Part shown: positions 1 through 11,017 of the stretch, piece by piece
Layout: every line of letters starts with the position of its first letter
Position numbering within the stretch: the first letter of the stretch is position 1
Assembly: GCA_024803745.1 (NCBI GenBank)
Contig: JANJXV010000100.1
Coordinates: 186,001 to 250,000, forward strand
Length of the DNA: 64,000 nucleotides
Source: Megascapheus bottae
Lineage: Eukaryota; Chordata; Mammalia; Rodentia; Geomyidae
Direction: 5' to 3'
The notes under the pieces: model-generated
The model's input: only the letters and a program-made list of their open reading frames with translations
What the model was told of the DNA's origin: nothing
The model's database searches: none
Translations under genes and position numbers: made by a program

Positions 1-1306
1 CTGCAAGCCGTGAAAATGGATCTGTATCTCTTATCATCAGTACATGATCTGAGTCCCCCACCAGAATATAAACTCTGAGGGATTATGTTTGCCACTATTT
101 CTATTCACTGTTACATCTTCAACTGCTAGAACACAACTCTTAACCAATGTTGGCTGCCTTAGGAAGCCTGAGGCTCTGTAGTCCAAACACAGACAACACC
201 GAGAACATTTCCATAATTTGTAAATGTGCAGTGAGGCAGCAGGCATACACTGGGGAGGATCTTGAAGAATTGTCAGCCAGGTAAGTGGTGAATGTTGTAG
301 GTGAGAAGCAAAAGCTCAGAGAAGGACATGGATGACCCAAGAAGACACACAGTTCAGTTGGAGCCGGAGAAACCTTCCTTTCCTAAGCCATGGCTCAGGC
401 TTTCCTTCTGTTTTTGCTATCGGCCAGCACCTTAGAGATGGAATCTCCCTTATTACTGGGACGTCTCAGGGCATCTGGCTTTGTGGTTCAGAACAAAGTG
501 AGCGTTCAATAAATGCTGACAGATCAGATTACAGGAAAGGAAAGGAGAATTCCCAGAAGATCAAAAGGCAGCCTGCACTTTCAGCTAAAGTCAATCACAC
601 CACCTGGAAGGACTGACTTAATTTTGAAGCGTTAACTCTCACTGGAGAAAAGTTCATGAGGAAGAAAGTAGGACTCTACCTACATGACTTCCAAGGAATG
701 AAAAAGTAAACTCCAATTGGCTATAAAATGAACAAGAGAATGAGTGTGCGTGTGTGTGCGTGTGTATTTACTGACTTGGACAACAGAAAAGTCCAGAATT
801 AGGATGGATTTCAAGTGTGGTTTGCTACAGAGAGCCAAAACAGAGTTGAGTTTACTGTTTTGCAGCTCTGTTTCTCTGCAGTTCTCTTATCCATGTCTGC
901 ACAGTGGTTTCCATCATTGTAGAGTCCCAGAGAAAAGCACTGTACACTCCATGGTCCTCACCAAATATCCAAGATTCACTATGATTGGATGGGCTTATGT
1001 CACTCATCTACCCTTGAACCAATCACCTACACCAGAGAAGGGTTAGAAGCTGTTGATTGGCTGGGCTGAGTCATAGTCCATAAACATAGTGTCAGATAGA
1101 AAGAGGGGTAGGGAAATGACCTCCACAAAATGATCACTCTTTCAGTACACTAAGTAGTTAGGGGAGGCTAAACAGCTTCCAGGGACTCTCAAAATAGGAA
1201 CAGAATTTGAGAAACGGCTAGTTAAAAAAATAATTTTCCCTACCAAACATTATTGTTCCACATCTCTTGCTAAAGTATGGGGATATAGAGTTAAAAATAT
1301 TGATCT
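1..1306. other. Unique non-coding DNA
   Basis: This is mixed-composition DNA with no recognisable exon. Short reading frames occur on both strands but none carries a recognisable domain, and none has convincing splice sites at both ends. A short TG/CG-alternating run lies near 745-767. A MER-like relic at 955-1085 is listed separately. Confidence 0.6.
955..1085 (-). repeat. Old MER-like repeat, CCAAT-rich (copy 1)
   Basis: Read on the minus strand, this block contains 'agccaatcaa', then about 25 bases later 'gtgattgg', then a run ending in 'atccaatca'. The same order and spacing occurs on the plus strand at 6475-6625, so the two are diverged copies of one interspersed family. The style resembles ancient mammalian DNA-transposon or LTR relics, but I cannot name the family. 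Confidence 0.45.
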
Positions 1307-1366
1307 TTCTTTCCTTTTTTTCCTTCCTTCCTTCCTTTCCTTTCCTTCCTGTCTCTCTTTTCTCTA
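1307..1366. repeat. (TTCC)n / T-rich simple repeat
   Basis: This is a pyrimidine run with several consecutive 'ttcc' units and T-rich edges. It is an ordinary microsatellite. Confidence 0.85.
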
Positions 1367-4214
1367 TCAATTATAACATAAAAGTATTTTCAGAATAGTT
1401 AAGACTAGACTAGGCAAACTCAAGCCTGTTGCAAAGAAAATATCATCCACGTATATAAAAACTGAAATAAGAGAGAAAAAAAGAAGGCTTGATCTATACC
1501 CACACAAAAGAAATAAATAGCATTGTTTTGGTGTCGTTTTTCTCCTAACATCCTCTCTTTGAATATCATACATATACAAGAGGAGGAAAAAAATCTGCAA
1601 TGATAAGTGAACTCCTTGGCAGAGTTCTTCTAGTCCTGTAATATCCGACAGGTTCATGAATGCCATGGACGGAACCAACCATTTTCTCCATTCCCTTCTG
1701 CATGTCTTCATTCCACTGAAGACGGCCTCACACCCAGACAGACTTCTAACACTTTCTCGTCCTGCTCTTGTCAGACAGTGACTCTGCTGCTGAGCGTTCT
1801 GGCAGAGCAGGCACACTGTGGACAGGAGCCTCTCCTTTTCCCACTGATACCCGCTGCAAAGAAAACTTTTTATATCACTTCTGAGACACTTGTTTAAGGT
1901 TTGTGCTGAAGTCTGCAAACCAAGCAGACAAGTGCTCAGATTCAGAACTCAGCAATCCCAGCAACGATGAGCTGTGGGGAGTTGGGGATTGTCGGAACTC
2001 ATGGGATGTTGGAATCTATGTGGGTTCCATTACATGATGAGGCTTGTTCAGGCAGGGAACCCGAGGGGGCCCCTATGCTGTGTGATGGGATGACAGAAAG
2101 AAGTGCCTAGCACCAACCCCAGGAATAGACAACATGGTAGATAACAGTGAAGAGTTCTTTTAGAATGTAGCAGCAAGAAAGAGGTGCCGGATATGTGTGG
2201 TCATTTATTAGTTGGTTTTTTTTTTTCAAATTCGCTCAAGGAGGGGAAAAAAGTGAGGTGCAGATGGATTGGCTAGTGTATCTGACAAAAATAAAAAGAG
2301 GACTGGTTTGAGGCAGGAATGGATCCAAGGATGAAATTGTGGATGTGAGCACTGTGTCTCTCCATCTCTTAGATGGAGTGGCCTGGACTTATGTTCATGT
2401 TCCGCACAGGCTTTCTCCAAGTGGAGGGAAATGTTTGGGGTCCCCCGGGGATCCCAGTCACCATTCTTCATTCAGCTTTGTGATATGCAATGCTTTCTTC
2501 TCTAGCAGAAATTCTAGGGAATTGCCAGAGGAGTGCTCTGATTGGCCTGGCTTAAGTAGAAAACCAACTTTTGGAACTAGAGGACTGGGGTGGCATGACA
2601 TGTCAGTCTTGGGGTGCACATCTTCCTTAAGAGTAAGGCCGCCCAATTTAGCACGTAAAAAGTTACAGTGTAAGTATGGATTACACGTGATTCCTTCTCG
2701 GGGAGAAATCTGAAACAGGGTGTCTTATGCTTTCTGAACAGTAACTGGGAAAATCACCAGGTTCCCCTGCCAGGGAAGAGAAGGATTAATTCATAAAGCG
2801 CATACATTGGGTAAACCAAGAAACTATTGTCCTTTGGCTCCGTTTCTCTTGGACTTTTTTTTCCCCATGCTGATAAGAACTTACAATTTGATGGGGAAAA
2901 CTAGAAACTATGAACCAATGCTTCTCTGCTTAAAAAAAATAGAAAAAAGCTCCAGAGATTATGAGTTTGGTGGGATGTTAATAGTTCTTAAGTATAAAAG
3001 GAGTCCTGTGACCCAAAAGGCTTTAAGGAAAGAGGGGATGAACTCAGCTAATCAAATTTATCTGCTATGAGACTGTCCATTTCCAGAGTGAATTTCCCAG
3101 GGGGAAAAGGACCATGGAAACGCTTCACACAGAACAGCTTTCTGGGACTTGGATTTTGCAGAAATCATAACAAGGGCCGGGGCCAAGTGCTAACTAGCTT
3201 TATCATTAATGGGATGGATATGACACACTAAATCCTCTAGATTACTCCAGGGTATGTTTAAAGGACAAAATAAGAGGAAGTATTGATTCCAACTGTTTTC
3301 AACCATAACTAAGATGCAGGGATTGCAATGCCTCCTCCATACAAATAAAAATGTCCATCACCCAAACACGTGGACGTGTGTCCTAGACAGCCTGGCCAAG
3401 CCAAGTTCCATCATCTTTTTTTTTTTTGCTTTGTGTATTAGCTCCTAAATTATACCTCCCAGAATGCATTGCATCAGGAAATGGCACCAATTTCTTTTGC
3501 ACTCAAAGAAGGGCGCTCTCCCACTTTAGACATACCTCCCATCCCACAGATCTCTAATTTTTAGTGCTTAGATTTTGTTTTTGTCTAACATCTGGCCTGT
3601 CTTTTATTTTCACAAATTCACAGAAATCAAGAGCTGGAGGGTTGGGAGTAAAAGGCTTTTATTCCTCTCTGCTGCTACTGTTTTGTACTTTTCTCAATGA
3701 CACAGTATTCTACATTCCCAAGGAGCTCTCGGCTTCTTATTTTAATGCTTGTCAACCTCTGCCCCTCTGCCAAGTTTCTTCTAAGGAACAGCATCCAGAA
3801 TGCTTCCATTTCCTTTGTACACCCCCCCCTCAATTCTCCACATTCTGTTTGCTTCTCCACATCCCATTGAAAATTGGATACTGGGAGTTGCCTGCTATGA
3901 TAATGAACCATTCATGTTTCAACTTGAAAAGGCATTTAAGACACCTGTTTTCATTAGTAATTATAGATAATTGCTATGGTGGATAGTTTTTTCCCCCTTT
4001 AATTATGGTACAGAAAAAAAAGTCTTTAAGAAATGGAGCAATTAATTTCCTGAAACCTTACTGAGAGCAAAGTATGATGTTAGCCCTCACTTTGGGAAGT
4101 ATTTGTATGTAATTGGGCTTGGCTGCTTGCAAGGGCAGGGTGGGGGGGGAGAAGTAAATTATATTCTAGAATCATCTCTATCATATCTCAGACATGAATG
4201 ACTATTTTTAATAT
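1367..4214. other. Unique non-coding DNA
   Basis: This is about 2.8 kb without an identifiable repeat or exon. The 183-residue minus-strand frame at 1367-1918 is the longest here, but it has no recognisable domain and no splice-site support, and I treat it as chance. A poly-T run lies at 3416-3428. The segment near 3930-3975 has TAATTA-type homeodomain cores, which is too little for a call. Confidence 0.5.
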
Positions 4215-4375
4215 TTTTTGCCTGAGTTCACTCATTCATTCTACAAACACATGTTGAATGATTTTCGTGGGCCAGTAGCCTTATCAAACACTGAAAGTGC
4301 AATGACTACTTATTCATCTACTTATTCATTCAACAATTAGATAATTGCTATGCACAAAGCACTAGTATTTAAAAA
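4215..4375. repeat. Old interspersed repeat relic with 'attcattcaac' motifs
   Basis: It contains 'cactcattcattctacaaacac' type wording and a second 'ttattcattcaacaat' run. These resemble the 'attcattcaacaaatatt' segment common in ancient mammalian repeats. It is heavily diverged, so the family and orientation are uncertain. A related segment lies at 51055-51140. Confidence 0.35.
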
Positions 4376-4592
4376 CAGATTGCAATTGTGAAGGTTCGGT
4401 ATGACTAGGCAAATCAGCTCTCCTAAGGGGGAAAAAAATGTTCCTGTTGTCTGAGTTTGTATTCCACATCTAAGATGGATTTTTTTTAATTGCATTTACA
4501 TCAGGAGCAATCTACATACTTATCGAGAGTAAGAAAGTGGTTACATGAATCATTGCAATCTACAGCCATTAATAAGCAGATAAAAGGTATTG

Positions 4593-4670
4593 TTATATAT
4601 AGGATATAGGATAGGTGTGTATAAATGTGTTTATATAAGTATGTATGTGAGATATACATATATAATGAAA
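4593..4670. repeat. AT-rich tract upstream of LTR-like block
   Basis: This TA/TG-alternating sequence includes 'tatataggata' and 'tgtgagatata'. Both motifs recur in reverse complement just downstream of the adjacent LTR-like block (see 5215-5431). Confidence 0.6.
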
Positions 4671-5199
4671 TGGGGAGGCTGGGTCCAGTCGGGGCCATCT
4701 TGGCCATATAGTAGACAGGGAATTGGGTTTAATTGATGCCATCTTATCTTCATGGTGGAGGAAGGTGATATCCTACCTCCTAGGGGAGAGGCCTGCCTGA
4801 ATTCCTAGAGACTGGGGTGGAGACCTGGATGACAGGTGAGTGGACCTGTCAGTCCTATGCCTTGAACTTGAGAGACTCTTGAGTTTCCTGTGACCCTGCT
4901 CCTGACACTACTTTGACCAAGACCAGTTAAGGTGCCCTGACACCAAGCCTTATGTCCTGTGTCTCCTGGCTCCTGGCGCTTCTCCAGTCACCACGGCATC
5001 CTACTTCAGCTCTCCTTTGGGGTTGATCTGGCTTGTCGGTATTGTTTTTCTATTCTTCCTTTCCTCCCCTGCTCTCATGGCTCAGTTTTCTGACAGTGTT
5101 AAGTATATTTGAGGGGCTACAAGTCTTTGTGACAAGACCTGGCTCTCCAATAAAGAATCCCAATTCAGCTGCTCAAAATGTGGCTTCTCTGTTTCTCAA
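4671..5199 (+). mobile_element. Solo-LTR-like element
   Basis: This block of about 530 bp is unlike its AT-rich flanks. It begins with TG ('tggggaggct') and ends with CA ('gtttctca'). It carries an 'ccaataaag' polyadenylation-type signal about 50 bases from the 3' edge, followed by a T/C-rich end, which is the layout of an LTR R/U5 region. No internal retroviral genes or second LTR are visible, so it would be a solo LTR. I found no clean target-site duplication. The family is unnamed, and the call rests on architecture alone. Confidence 0.45.
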
Positions 5200-5214
5200 G
5201 ATTTATAACAATAG

Positions 5215-5431
5215 AAAAAAGAAATATATATCTCACACATATCCTATATATCTCAGCACATCACATGTATCTTATATATATACTATATATGCACATAAGA
5301 CACATATCATATGTATGATATACACCCAATGTACAGCATGCATTTCTTCTAAGGTCATATGATATATGCTATAGTGGCTATCATATATATACATATGATA
5401 AAGATAAGTTATATATGTAATTATAGATATT
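5215..5431. repeat. AT-rich low-complexity tract
   Basis: TA-rich DNA with several imperfect palindromes, including tcatatg/catatga pairs near 5354-5400. Its first part is roughly the reverse complement of motifs in 4593-4670. Confidence 0.6.
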
Positions 5432-5445
5432 AAATTCCTGAATGG

Positions 5446-5637
5446 GGCCGAGAGTTTGGCCCAGTGGTAGAGTGCTTGCCTAGCATGCACAAAGACCCGG
5501 GTTTGATTCCTCGGCACCAGATACATAGAAAATAAAAGCCAGAAGTGGTGCTGAAGCTCAAGTGGTAGAGCTCTAGCCTTGAGAAAGTCCAAGGACAGTG
5601 CTCAGGCCCTGAGCTCAAGCCCAGGACTGGCAAAAAA
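5446..5637 (+). mobile_element. ID-dimer composite SINE (young copy)
   Basis: The left half is ID-like: 'agtttggcccagtggtagagtg' wording, then a B box near 'ggtttgattcc'. It is followed by a short linker, then the shared right module 'ctcaagtggtagagctc' to 'ctgagctcaagcc', then poly-A. A 14-bp direct repeat, AAATTCCTGAATGG, flanks it at 5432-5445 and 5638-5651. That is the signature of L1-mediated insertion. Near-consensus sequence and an intact TSD indicate a recent copy. Confidence 0.9.
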
Positions 5638-5651
5638 AAATTCCTGAATGG

Positions 5652-6208
5652 TGGGGGGGGGAATCTACTTTTAAGCAGTTCTGCAGCAATCACAGGCTCT
5701 GACCTTCCCAATCAATAGCCACACTTTCAGCTCCTCACATAGCTCAGCCCCGGGGCACCCATCTGCGCCTGGAATCCAGAGGCCCACAGTAGGAGGAACC
5801 GAACAGCTCCTGAAGAGGACATTTCACTATCCATCAACTTCAAGAGGCCTCCCCAGAGTCCCTAAATTCCTCCACAGCAAAGTGAGTGGAATTTTAACCA
5901 GCTGCTTGCATGAGGAATCTATGAATATGCAACCCTCCCTCGCTTCCCTGGATTGGGGAGGGGGAGGTGAAATATCAAGAAACAGAGATAATTGGGCCCT
6001 TACATTTGATATTCTCAGCTGTTGTTCACGGTTGGTGCAGGTTTCCTGCCTAGCAAGCTTGTGAGAGATTTAGGTCGAGGCAAATACCATGGGTATTATC
6101 CATTAGAACAAGATCAAAAGGAAGGAGTGCATTTTTTAAAAGTCCAGTGTGCAACATGATTACTTGATGGTACTGTTAATTTTCTTCTGTGTTTTGTAAC
6201 CTCTCTAG
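5652..6208. other. Unique non-coding DNA
   Basis: No repeat or exon is identified. A short G-run follows the SINE target site. Confidence 0.5.
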
Positions 6209-6340
6209 AGAGGAGTTTGCAAATACCCCGTGTTTCCATTATCCTGGGGCCAAAACAAGCCTGGGCTTACTGCATCGTAGGAGGTGGGATTCTGTGGCTC
6301 GTCATGGCGTCACCATCTCCATCATCAGAGATGGAGAAAG
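6209..6340 (+). other. Possible isolated exon (weak)
   Basis: A pyrimidine-rich tract ending 'cctctctag' precedes this segment, and 'gagaaag/gtaagg' follows it. These are a fair acceptor and a good donor, giving a 132-bp interval. One frame stays open across it, but the peptide matches no family I know. It could be an lncRNA exon, a species-specific exon or chance. The absence of any partner exon in the window argues for caution. Confidence 0.15.
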
Positions 6341-6474
6341 GTAAGGCTTCTCCGCAGGTGAAGTTACCTGGGATTGCTGATAGACTGAATGCAACCTGAC
6401 AGAGCCTCCAGAAGCAACACTGACCTTGCTGCAAAGTAGCCAGCTTCTCTTCTTTCTCTAGGCAACCAGGCCCA

Positions 6475-6625
6475 TGTTTTCACGGTTTGGAGGGATGGAT
6501 TGGACCCAGGATGGGTGTGTCACTCTGGGCCAGCCAATCAAAGCATCTCTTTCTCTCTGCCATGGTGATTGGATGGAAGTTGCTTATACAAGCTATTCAG
6601 AACCAATGAGAATGTAACTGGGACT
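6475..6625 (+). repeat. Old MER-like repeat, CCAAT-rich (copy 2)
   Basis: It contains 'gccagccaatcaaagc', about 25 pyrimidine-rich bases, 'gtgattgga', then 'aaccaatgagaatg'. This matches the reverse complement of 955-1085 in order and spacing. The family is not named. Confidence 0.45.
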
Positions 6626-6684
6626 GCTGTAAGGAAAATCAACCTGGAACCAGTCACCTTACCTGTTCTCCCCTCCCCAACCAC

Positions 6685-6890
6685 AGGAAGAACTCACACC
6701 ACAGATCAGTGGACTTCTCTTTCTCTCTGCTTCCCAGCTTCCACAAGGTAAGTGGCATTGTCCTGCCACATTCTCCCAACTAAGATTTATGTTCAGCCTC
6801 CTCTCAGGCCCAACACCAAGGACCAAGCCATTTCCTCCTTTACATCATTTTACCAAGTATTTTGCGACCGTAACAGAAGGCTGGCTAAGG
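6685..6890 (+). mobile_element. MaLR-type LTR 3' end, degraded
   Basis: The terminal part reads 'aagtattttgcgacc' then 'gtaacagaaggctgg'. This resembles the conserved 3' edge of ERVL-MaLR LTRs ('...tattttgtcacagtaac...'). It is preceded by the usual pyrimidine-rich stretch and 'cagcttccacaaggtaa', which recurs in similar form in the LTR relic at 54400-54770. The 5' edge is not defined. Confidence 0.45.
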
Positions 6891-7639
6891 CAGACGCTCA
6901 GGACTGCAATACCAACTCTAAGAAGAAATTTAATAAATGTTACCATCAGGATCTTGGTAACACCCCCTCAAATACTTCATTTGCTGCGAGAATATGATTT
7001 CTTAACAGAAGCAGAAGAGGTCCTAGACGGAATTGGGCTCTTCAGCATCAGTACAAAACTACTTCTGCCTTCCCATTTCCATCAAGCACCTCAATACCAC
7101 ACTGTTTTTGGAAGCCCAGGCTTGGAAATGAGGTTTCTGATTTACTTTTCAATTTGCACTCAGAGGAATGTGTCATAGCCGTGGGTCACTTGAGTCACTC
7201 AGGTGCTTCCCGGAATAATGCCCAGGATGGGGGAGGAGGGGTCCTTTGGAATTGTGCTTTTGCAAAAAGTGACATCACTGAAAAGTTATCAGCAACACTT
7301 CCTCAGAGATACCAGGAGAAGCTGTATTGTTTAGACAAATGCTAATCATTGAGGCCTCCTGCAAATTAAGAGGAAAAAGTGATAAGAAAAAAAAACATCA
7401 AGAAAGGATCAGTGTACATTTGTAACTAGTTTTTGCAGGAAGATGTGGCCCTGACATCACTGCAGATGCAGGGGACCAGGAAGGGCAAGAGAATTGGCAG
7501 GTGGCTGTCATCCAGTTGGCCTGGCCTGACACTGTCACAGACAAGCATATTTTGCTTGTCTGTGGAAGGCTTGGGATCTTTTTTTGGATCCTGATTTTTT
7601 AAATGCTCACAGTCCCCTGAAAAAGACAAAGTCTTTCTG
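6891..7639. other. Unique non-coding DNA
   Basis: No repeat or gene is identified. Frames of 60-130 residues exist on the plus strand but have no recognisable domains. Confidence 0.5.
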
Positions 7640-7651
7640 ATAAGGATTTTT

Positions 7652-7925
7652 TTGTTGTTGTTTTTGTTGCTGTTTTGTTTTTCTTGTTGTCAGTTGTGGG
7701 GCTTGAACTCAGGGCCCAGGCACTGTCCCAGAGCTCTTTTGCTCAAGGCTAGCACTCCACCACCACGAGCCACAGCTACATTTCCAGTTTTTGAGTGGTT
7801 TATTGGAAGTAAGAGTCTCAAGAGGACTTTCCTGCCCAGCGTGACTTTTAATTGTGATTCTCAGACCTCAGCCCCCAGAGTAGCTACGGTTATAGACATG
7901 AGCTACTGGAAGCACCTGGCTTCCA
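7652..7925 (-). mobile_element. B1/tRNA composite SINE
   Basis: Read on the minus strand it has a B1-like head ('cctcagac...gctacggttatagac' in reverse), the linker 'cttactt...aataaacc', and the shared tRNA-like right module. The plus strand shows 'gggcttgaactcaggg' and 'gctcaaggctagcactcc'. A 12-bp TSD, ATAAGGATTTTT, lies at 7640-7651 and 7926-7937. Confidence 0.85.
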
Positions 7926-8119
7926 ATAAGGATTTTTAAATGATGTTACTTTTAAGTTGTTTTTGCCTCAAAACAAGTGAGGGGAAAAAATGGCAGATCA
8001 CTGGACCAGTTGAAAATACACCAGACAAATGCAAAAGGATCAAAAGCATGCTCATAGCAAGTCCGTCAGATAAAATGCAATTCAAGGTCAAAAGCATACA
8101 TTTTTCCAAATGAGAGATC

Positions 8120-8275
8120 CCTTAATTATTTATATATTTATTATTAATATTTATTCATATATTTGATAACATATTATATGTAAGATGTAACATATATAAT
8201 TATATATTATATTCATATAATTTGTATGTGACATAATGTACTAGGTATCATTATAGATTATATGTATATATCTGT
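8120..8275. repeat. AT-rich low-complexity tract
   Basis: This is TA-dominated sequence with many short palindromes. It could act as a matrix-attachment-type region, but nothing specific shows that. Confidence 0.7.
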
Positions 8276-8824
8276 GATCTTTGACCCAAACTAATAGAGT
8301 AATAAAACATTCTGTACCTAAAGGAAGAGCATAAAGGAAAGAAATTGGGGAATGTTAGAATATGCCCCAATATGGGAGGAGGTAAAAGAATGCTAATGGG
8401 GCCTTACTATGAAATACTATGCAGGGATTAGAATGATCTACCTATGAACTATAGCACTCGAATGACTTGCTATTGTTGGAGACTTCCCACGTCTGGACAT
8501 GCCTTCTGTCCTTCTGTGAGCGATCAGCAACCACAAAACAATTGACATGGAGACAGGTAGCTTATCTCCCTGCCCTCTTATAAGTCAAAGTCTGTCCCGG
8601 AACACCAAATAGGAAGCTCACAGTGAGATAGGGCTTAGACGAGATGTCACCTGGGGGTATTTACTTCCATTCCACCTTCTGTTTGCCCTCTCCTACTGTT
8701 CTTGCTCCAACATAGGTGCATCTGGAGAGCAGGTCTCAAATGACCACATGCACAAGTCCCGAGTGCAAGCTCTACTCCACAAAGCACAAGCCAAGGCAGG
8801 CTGCCACAAAGTGATGGACCCTAA
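8276..8824. other. Mostly unique DNA with a possible short L1 relic
   Basis: The segment 8395-8470 ('gaaatactatgcagggatta' and following) resembles the region just before the 3' end of old L1 ORF2. It is too short and diverged for a firm call. The rest, to 8824, is unassigned. Confidence 0.35.
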
Positions 8825-9020
8825 TGATGACGACAGCACTATTTACCATGTTGATATATGAGCATACTATGGGATGCTCAATGCCTTACGTATTTGTTTT
8901 TTCATATTCTCACGAACGTCTCCATAGATAGTCACGAGGAATCCCTATTTTGTAGAGGATGAACTGAAGGCTGGAAGAAGAAATCTGAATTGCCCGAGTT
9001 CATGTTGTCACAAGTTAGCA
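8825..9020 (-). repeat. MIR-like SINE relic
   Basis: On the plus strand it reads 'cctattttgtagagg' then 'gaactgaaggctgg', then 'gaattgcccgagttcatg...cacaagt'. This is the complement-orientation MIR pattern (cccattttacagatgaggaaactgaggc ... cttgcccaaggtcac), heavily diverged. Confidence 0.6.
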
Positions 9021-9139
9021 AAGCAAGTCTTTGCTCCCAGTTGATGCTGCTCAGAGACCAGCAAAGAAGCGTCCACTCTCCAAGGTCAACTAACGCACCT
9101 CCAGACCTGCAGTACCACACTTTGATGCTGTAGGTTGGG

Positions 9140-9375
9140 TTTGGTTTGGGTTCTGTGCCCGTAATGGGGCTTACACTCGGGGTCTGGGTATGTTGTCTCT
9201 TAGCTTCATCACTCAAGGCTAGTGCCCTCCCACTTGAGCCACTTCTGGCTTTCTGTTGGTTAACTGGAGATGAGAATCTCACAGACTTTACTCTGCAGGC
9301 TGGCTTTGAAAGCCAATCCTCAGATCCCAGCCTCCAGAGCAGCTAGGATTATAGGTGTGAGCCATTGGCAACTTC
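9140..9375 (-). mobile_element. B1/tRNA composite SINE, diverged
   Basis: The plus strand shows 'ggggcttacactcgggg', 'ctcaaggctagtgccctcccacttgagccac', 'gttaactggagatgagaatctcacag', 'ggctggctttgaaagcc' and 'agcagctaggattataggtgtgagcca'. This is a full-length minus-strand copy with many substitutions, so it is older than the copies with intact TSDs. Confidence 0.85.
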
Positions 9376-9399
9376 GTTGCAAGTACTAAGTTTTAAAAA

Positions 9400-9560
9400 G
9401 GTTATCTCACATATTTCGCTGGGCCTTTGCATGTATCATCATCTTCATTCTTGCCACACTCCTGGGAAATGAATCGCATCCTCCCTTTCCACAAATAGGA
9501 ATGTGGAAAGGTGAGAAGCTTTGCGACCAATGAGATGATGGCGGCTCGGATCCGAAACAT
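9400..9560 (-). repeat. MIR-like SINE relic
   Basis: It has 'cctccctttccacaaatagg' followed by 'gtggaaaggtgagaagctttgcg', a diverged complement-orientation MIR core and tail. Confidence 0.45.
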
Positions 9561-10589
9561 GTGGGCTCTCTGCCTGGCCTCTCCCACCCTTTCCTCAGGT
9601 GTTATTGGGCTTCTTTTCCAATAACCAAAGAAACCAAACTTCACCCCGACAGAAGAACTAAAACAAAGCTGATTTCTCCTTACTTCCCCTAATTCCTGAC
9701 ATCATAGATAAATAAAAAAGCAGTAATAAACCTGTAGGTCCTCACCTCTTAACTGATTTAAGTCCATTCCGAAAGTTACCAGGGGTGGAAACGAAATTGT
9801 CTGTTTCATGTTTGTAATCTTGGGAGAGAAGGGGACAGTCTGAAATTGGTGTTGTAAATTGGGATCCATTTGTGTTAGCCAGGTAAGAAGTCAGCTCGTT
9901 TTCTATTTTTTTTTAATAATTTCCACAAATTTCCTTTTTGTTTTATTCTTGTGTCGATCTCTGTCTCTGTCTCTCTTCCTTCTCTCCCTTTTCATGTGCC
10001 CTCTCACATTTTCACTTCCTATAAGAGGGATCACTGTGCCTGCACTAACATGTGCTATAAAAAAAAGCCTTTAAATGTGTATGTTGTTAAATGAAAAGAA
10101 ATCGCATCTACATCTGCCTGTGTGTCCTTGAGGTTGAAATTCCCTTTTAAAAGAGAGAATTAAATGATAAGGTTAGAGGTCTCCCGACTCCTCATAATTC
10201 TGTCTGTGATTAAAAGCCAATAGTTTCATTATTTTGGTGATGTTCTGGGGTTTTGGGGACTTAATTCTGCCTTGTAAATTGAGGTCAGCAAGCTAGAAGA
10301 AAACTGAAAATCCTCTGGGCTCGCTGCTATGTTCCCGAGACCAGAGTCGCTATCAGCTCTGTCCTAATGAATCTCCACTCTATTAAGTGGTTATTTGGTC
10401 TTGAAATAGGTCATTTGTAGCTCCTTCTCACTCAAGAACAGAAGGCAAACTGTTAGAGAAGAACTGGAAGAACAGAAGGTGGATTGAGACTGAAAAGGGC
10501 TCTCCTACCAAGGGCTCCATTTAATGGACTCAGAATAAAGTGCTCTGGGATGGATGGGTCTTACTGTCTAGGAGAGGACCAGGGAGAAG
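9561..10589. other. Unique block, enhancer-like composition
   Basis: This is a repeat-poor kilobase. The part 10080-10400 has a concentration of TAAT-type cores ('gagaattaaatgataagg', 'cctaatgaatctcc') and almost no simple repeats. That is how conserved non-coding elements often look, but conservation cannot be judged from one sequence. Confidence 0.3.
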
Positions 10590-10705
10590 GATGGAGGAGG
10601 GGTGGGGTGGGGGGGGGAATCTGATCAAGATGCCTTGCCTGCATACACAGGTAGGTCAAAATGAATCCCTCTGTACAACTAATTAAAGTTAATTTTAAAG
10701 TTAGT
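10590..10705 (+). repeat. Unassigned interspersed repeat 3' end (copy 1)
   Basis: It contains 'gatcaagatgc', then 'ccctctgtacaactaatt' and an A/T-rich terminus. The same sequence of motifs ends two other segments, at 24580-24682 and 47500-47625. It is probably the 3' end of a retrotransposon, perhaps an L1 subfamily. I do not recognise the family. Confidence 0.5.
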
Positions 10706-11017
10706 GTGTGGGGGGGTGGGGGAGAAAGATTGTGTTGAGGTGTTTTCAGTAGGATGCTGAGAGAACTCTGACCCAGAGAAAAGGAAGTTCCTGAGGAATA
10801 TTAAGTGAATGGTACCCAAGAGTACAGATTGAGGAACATTTAGGAATTTTTAAAAAATGAGCTGTTGGTAATTAGGCAAGAAATCTCCTCAGGTGGTCGC
10901 ATGAAATATATTACCCAAACTGAGACACTCAAAAACAAAAGGGAAGGCCATGCATCATTCACAGGAACTACCCCAGACACACTGGAACTAAATAATACTA
11001 TAAGAAAATGAGTTTCA

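Noticed and set aside
1367..1918. 183-residue minus-strand frame
   Set aside because: It has no domain I recognise, no splice sites and ordinary composition. Length alone is not enough in 64 kb.
5446..5637. tRNA gene candidate from the A/B-box pair
   Set aside because: The unit is followed by a linker, a second tRNA-like half and poly-A, with a TSD. It is a tRNA-derived SINE and cannot fold as a functional tRNA.
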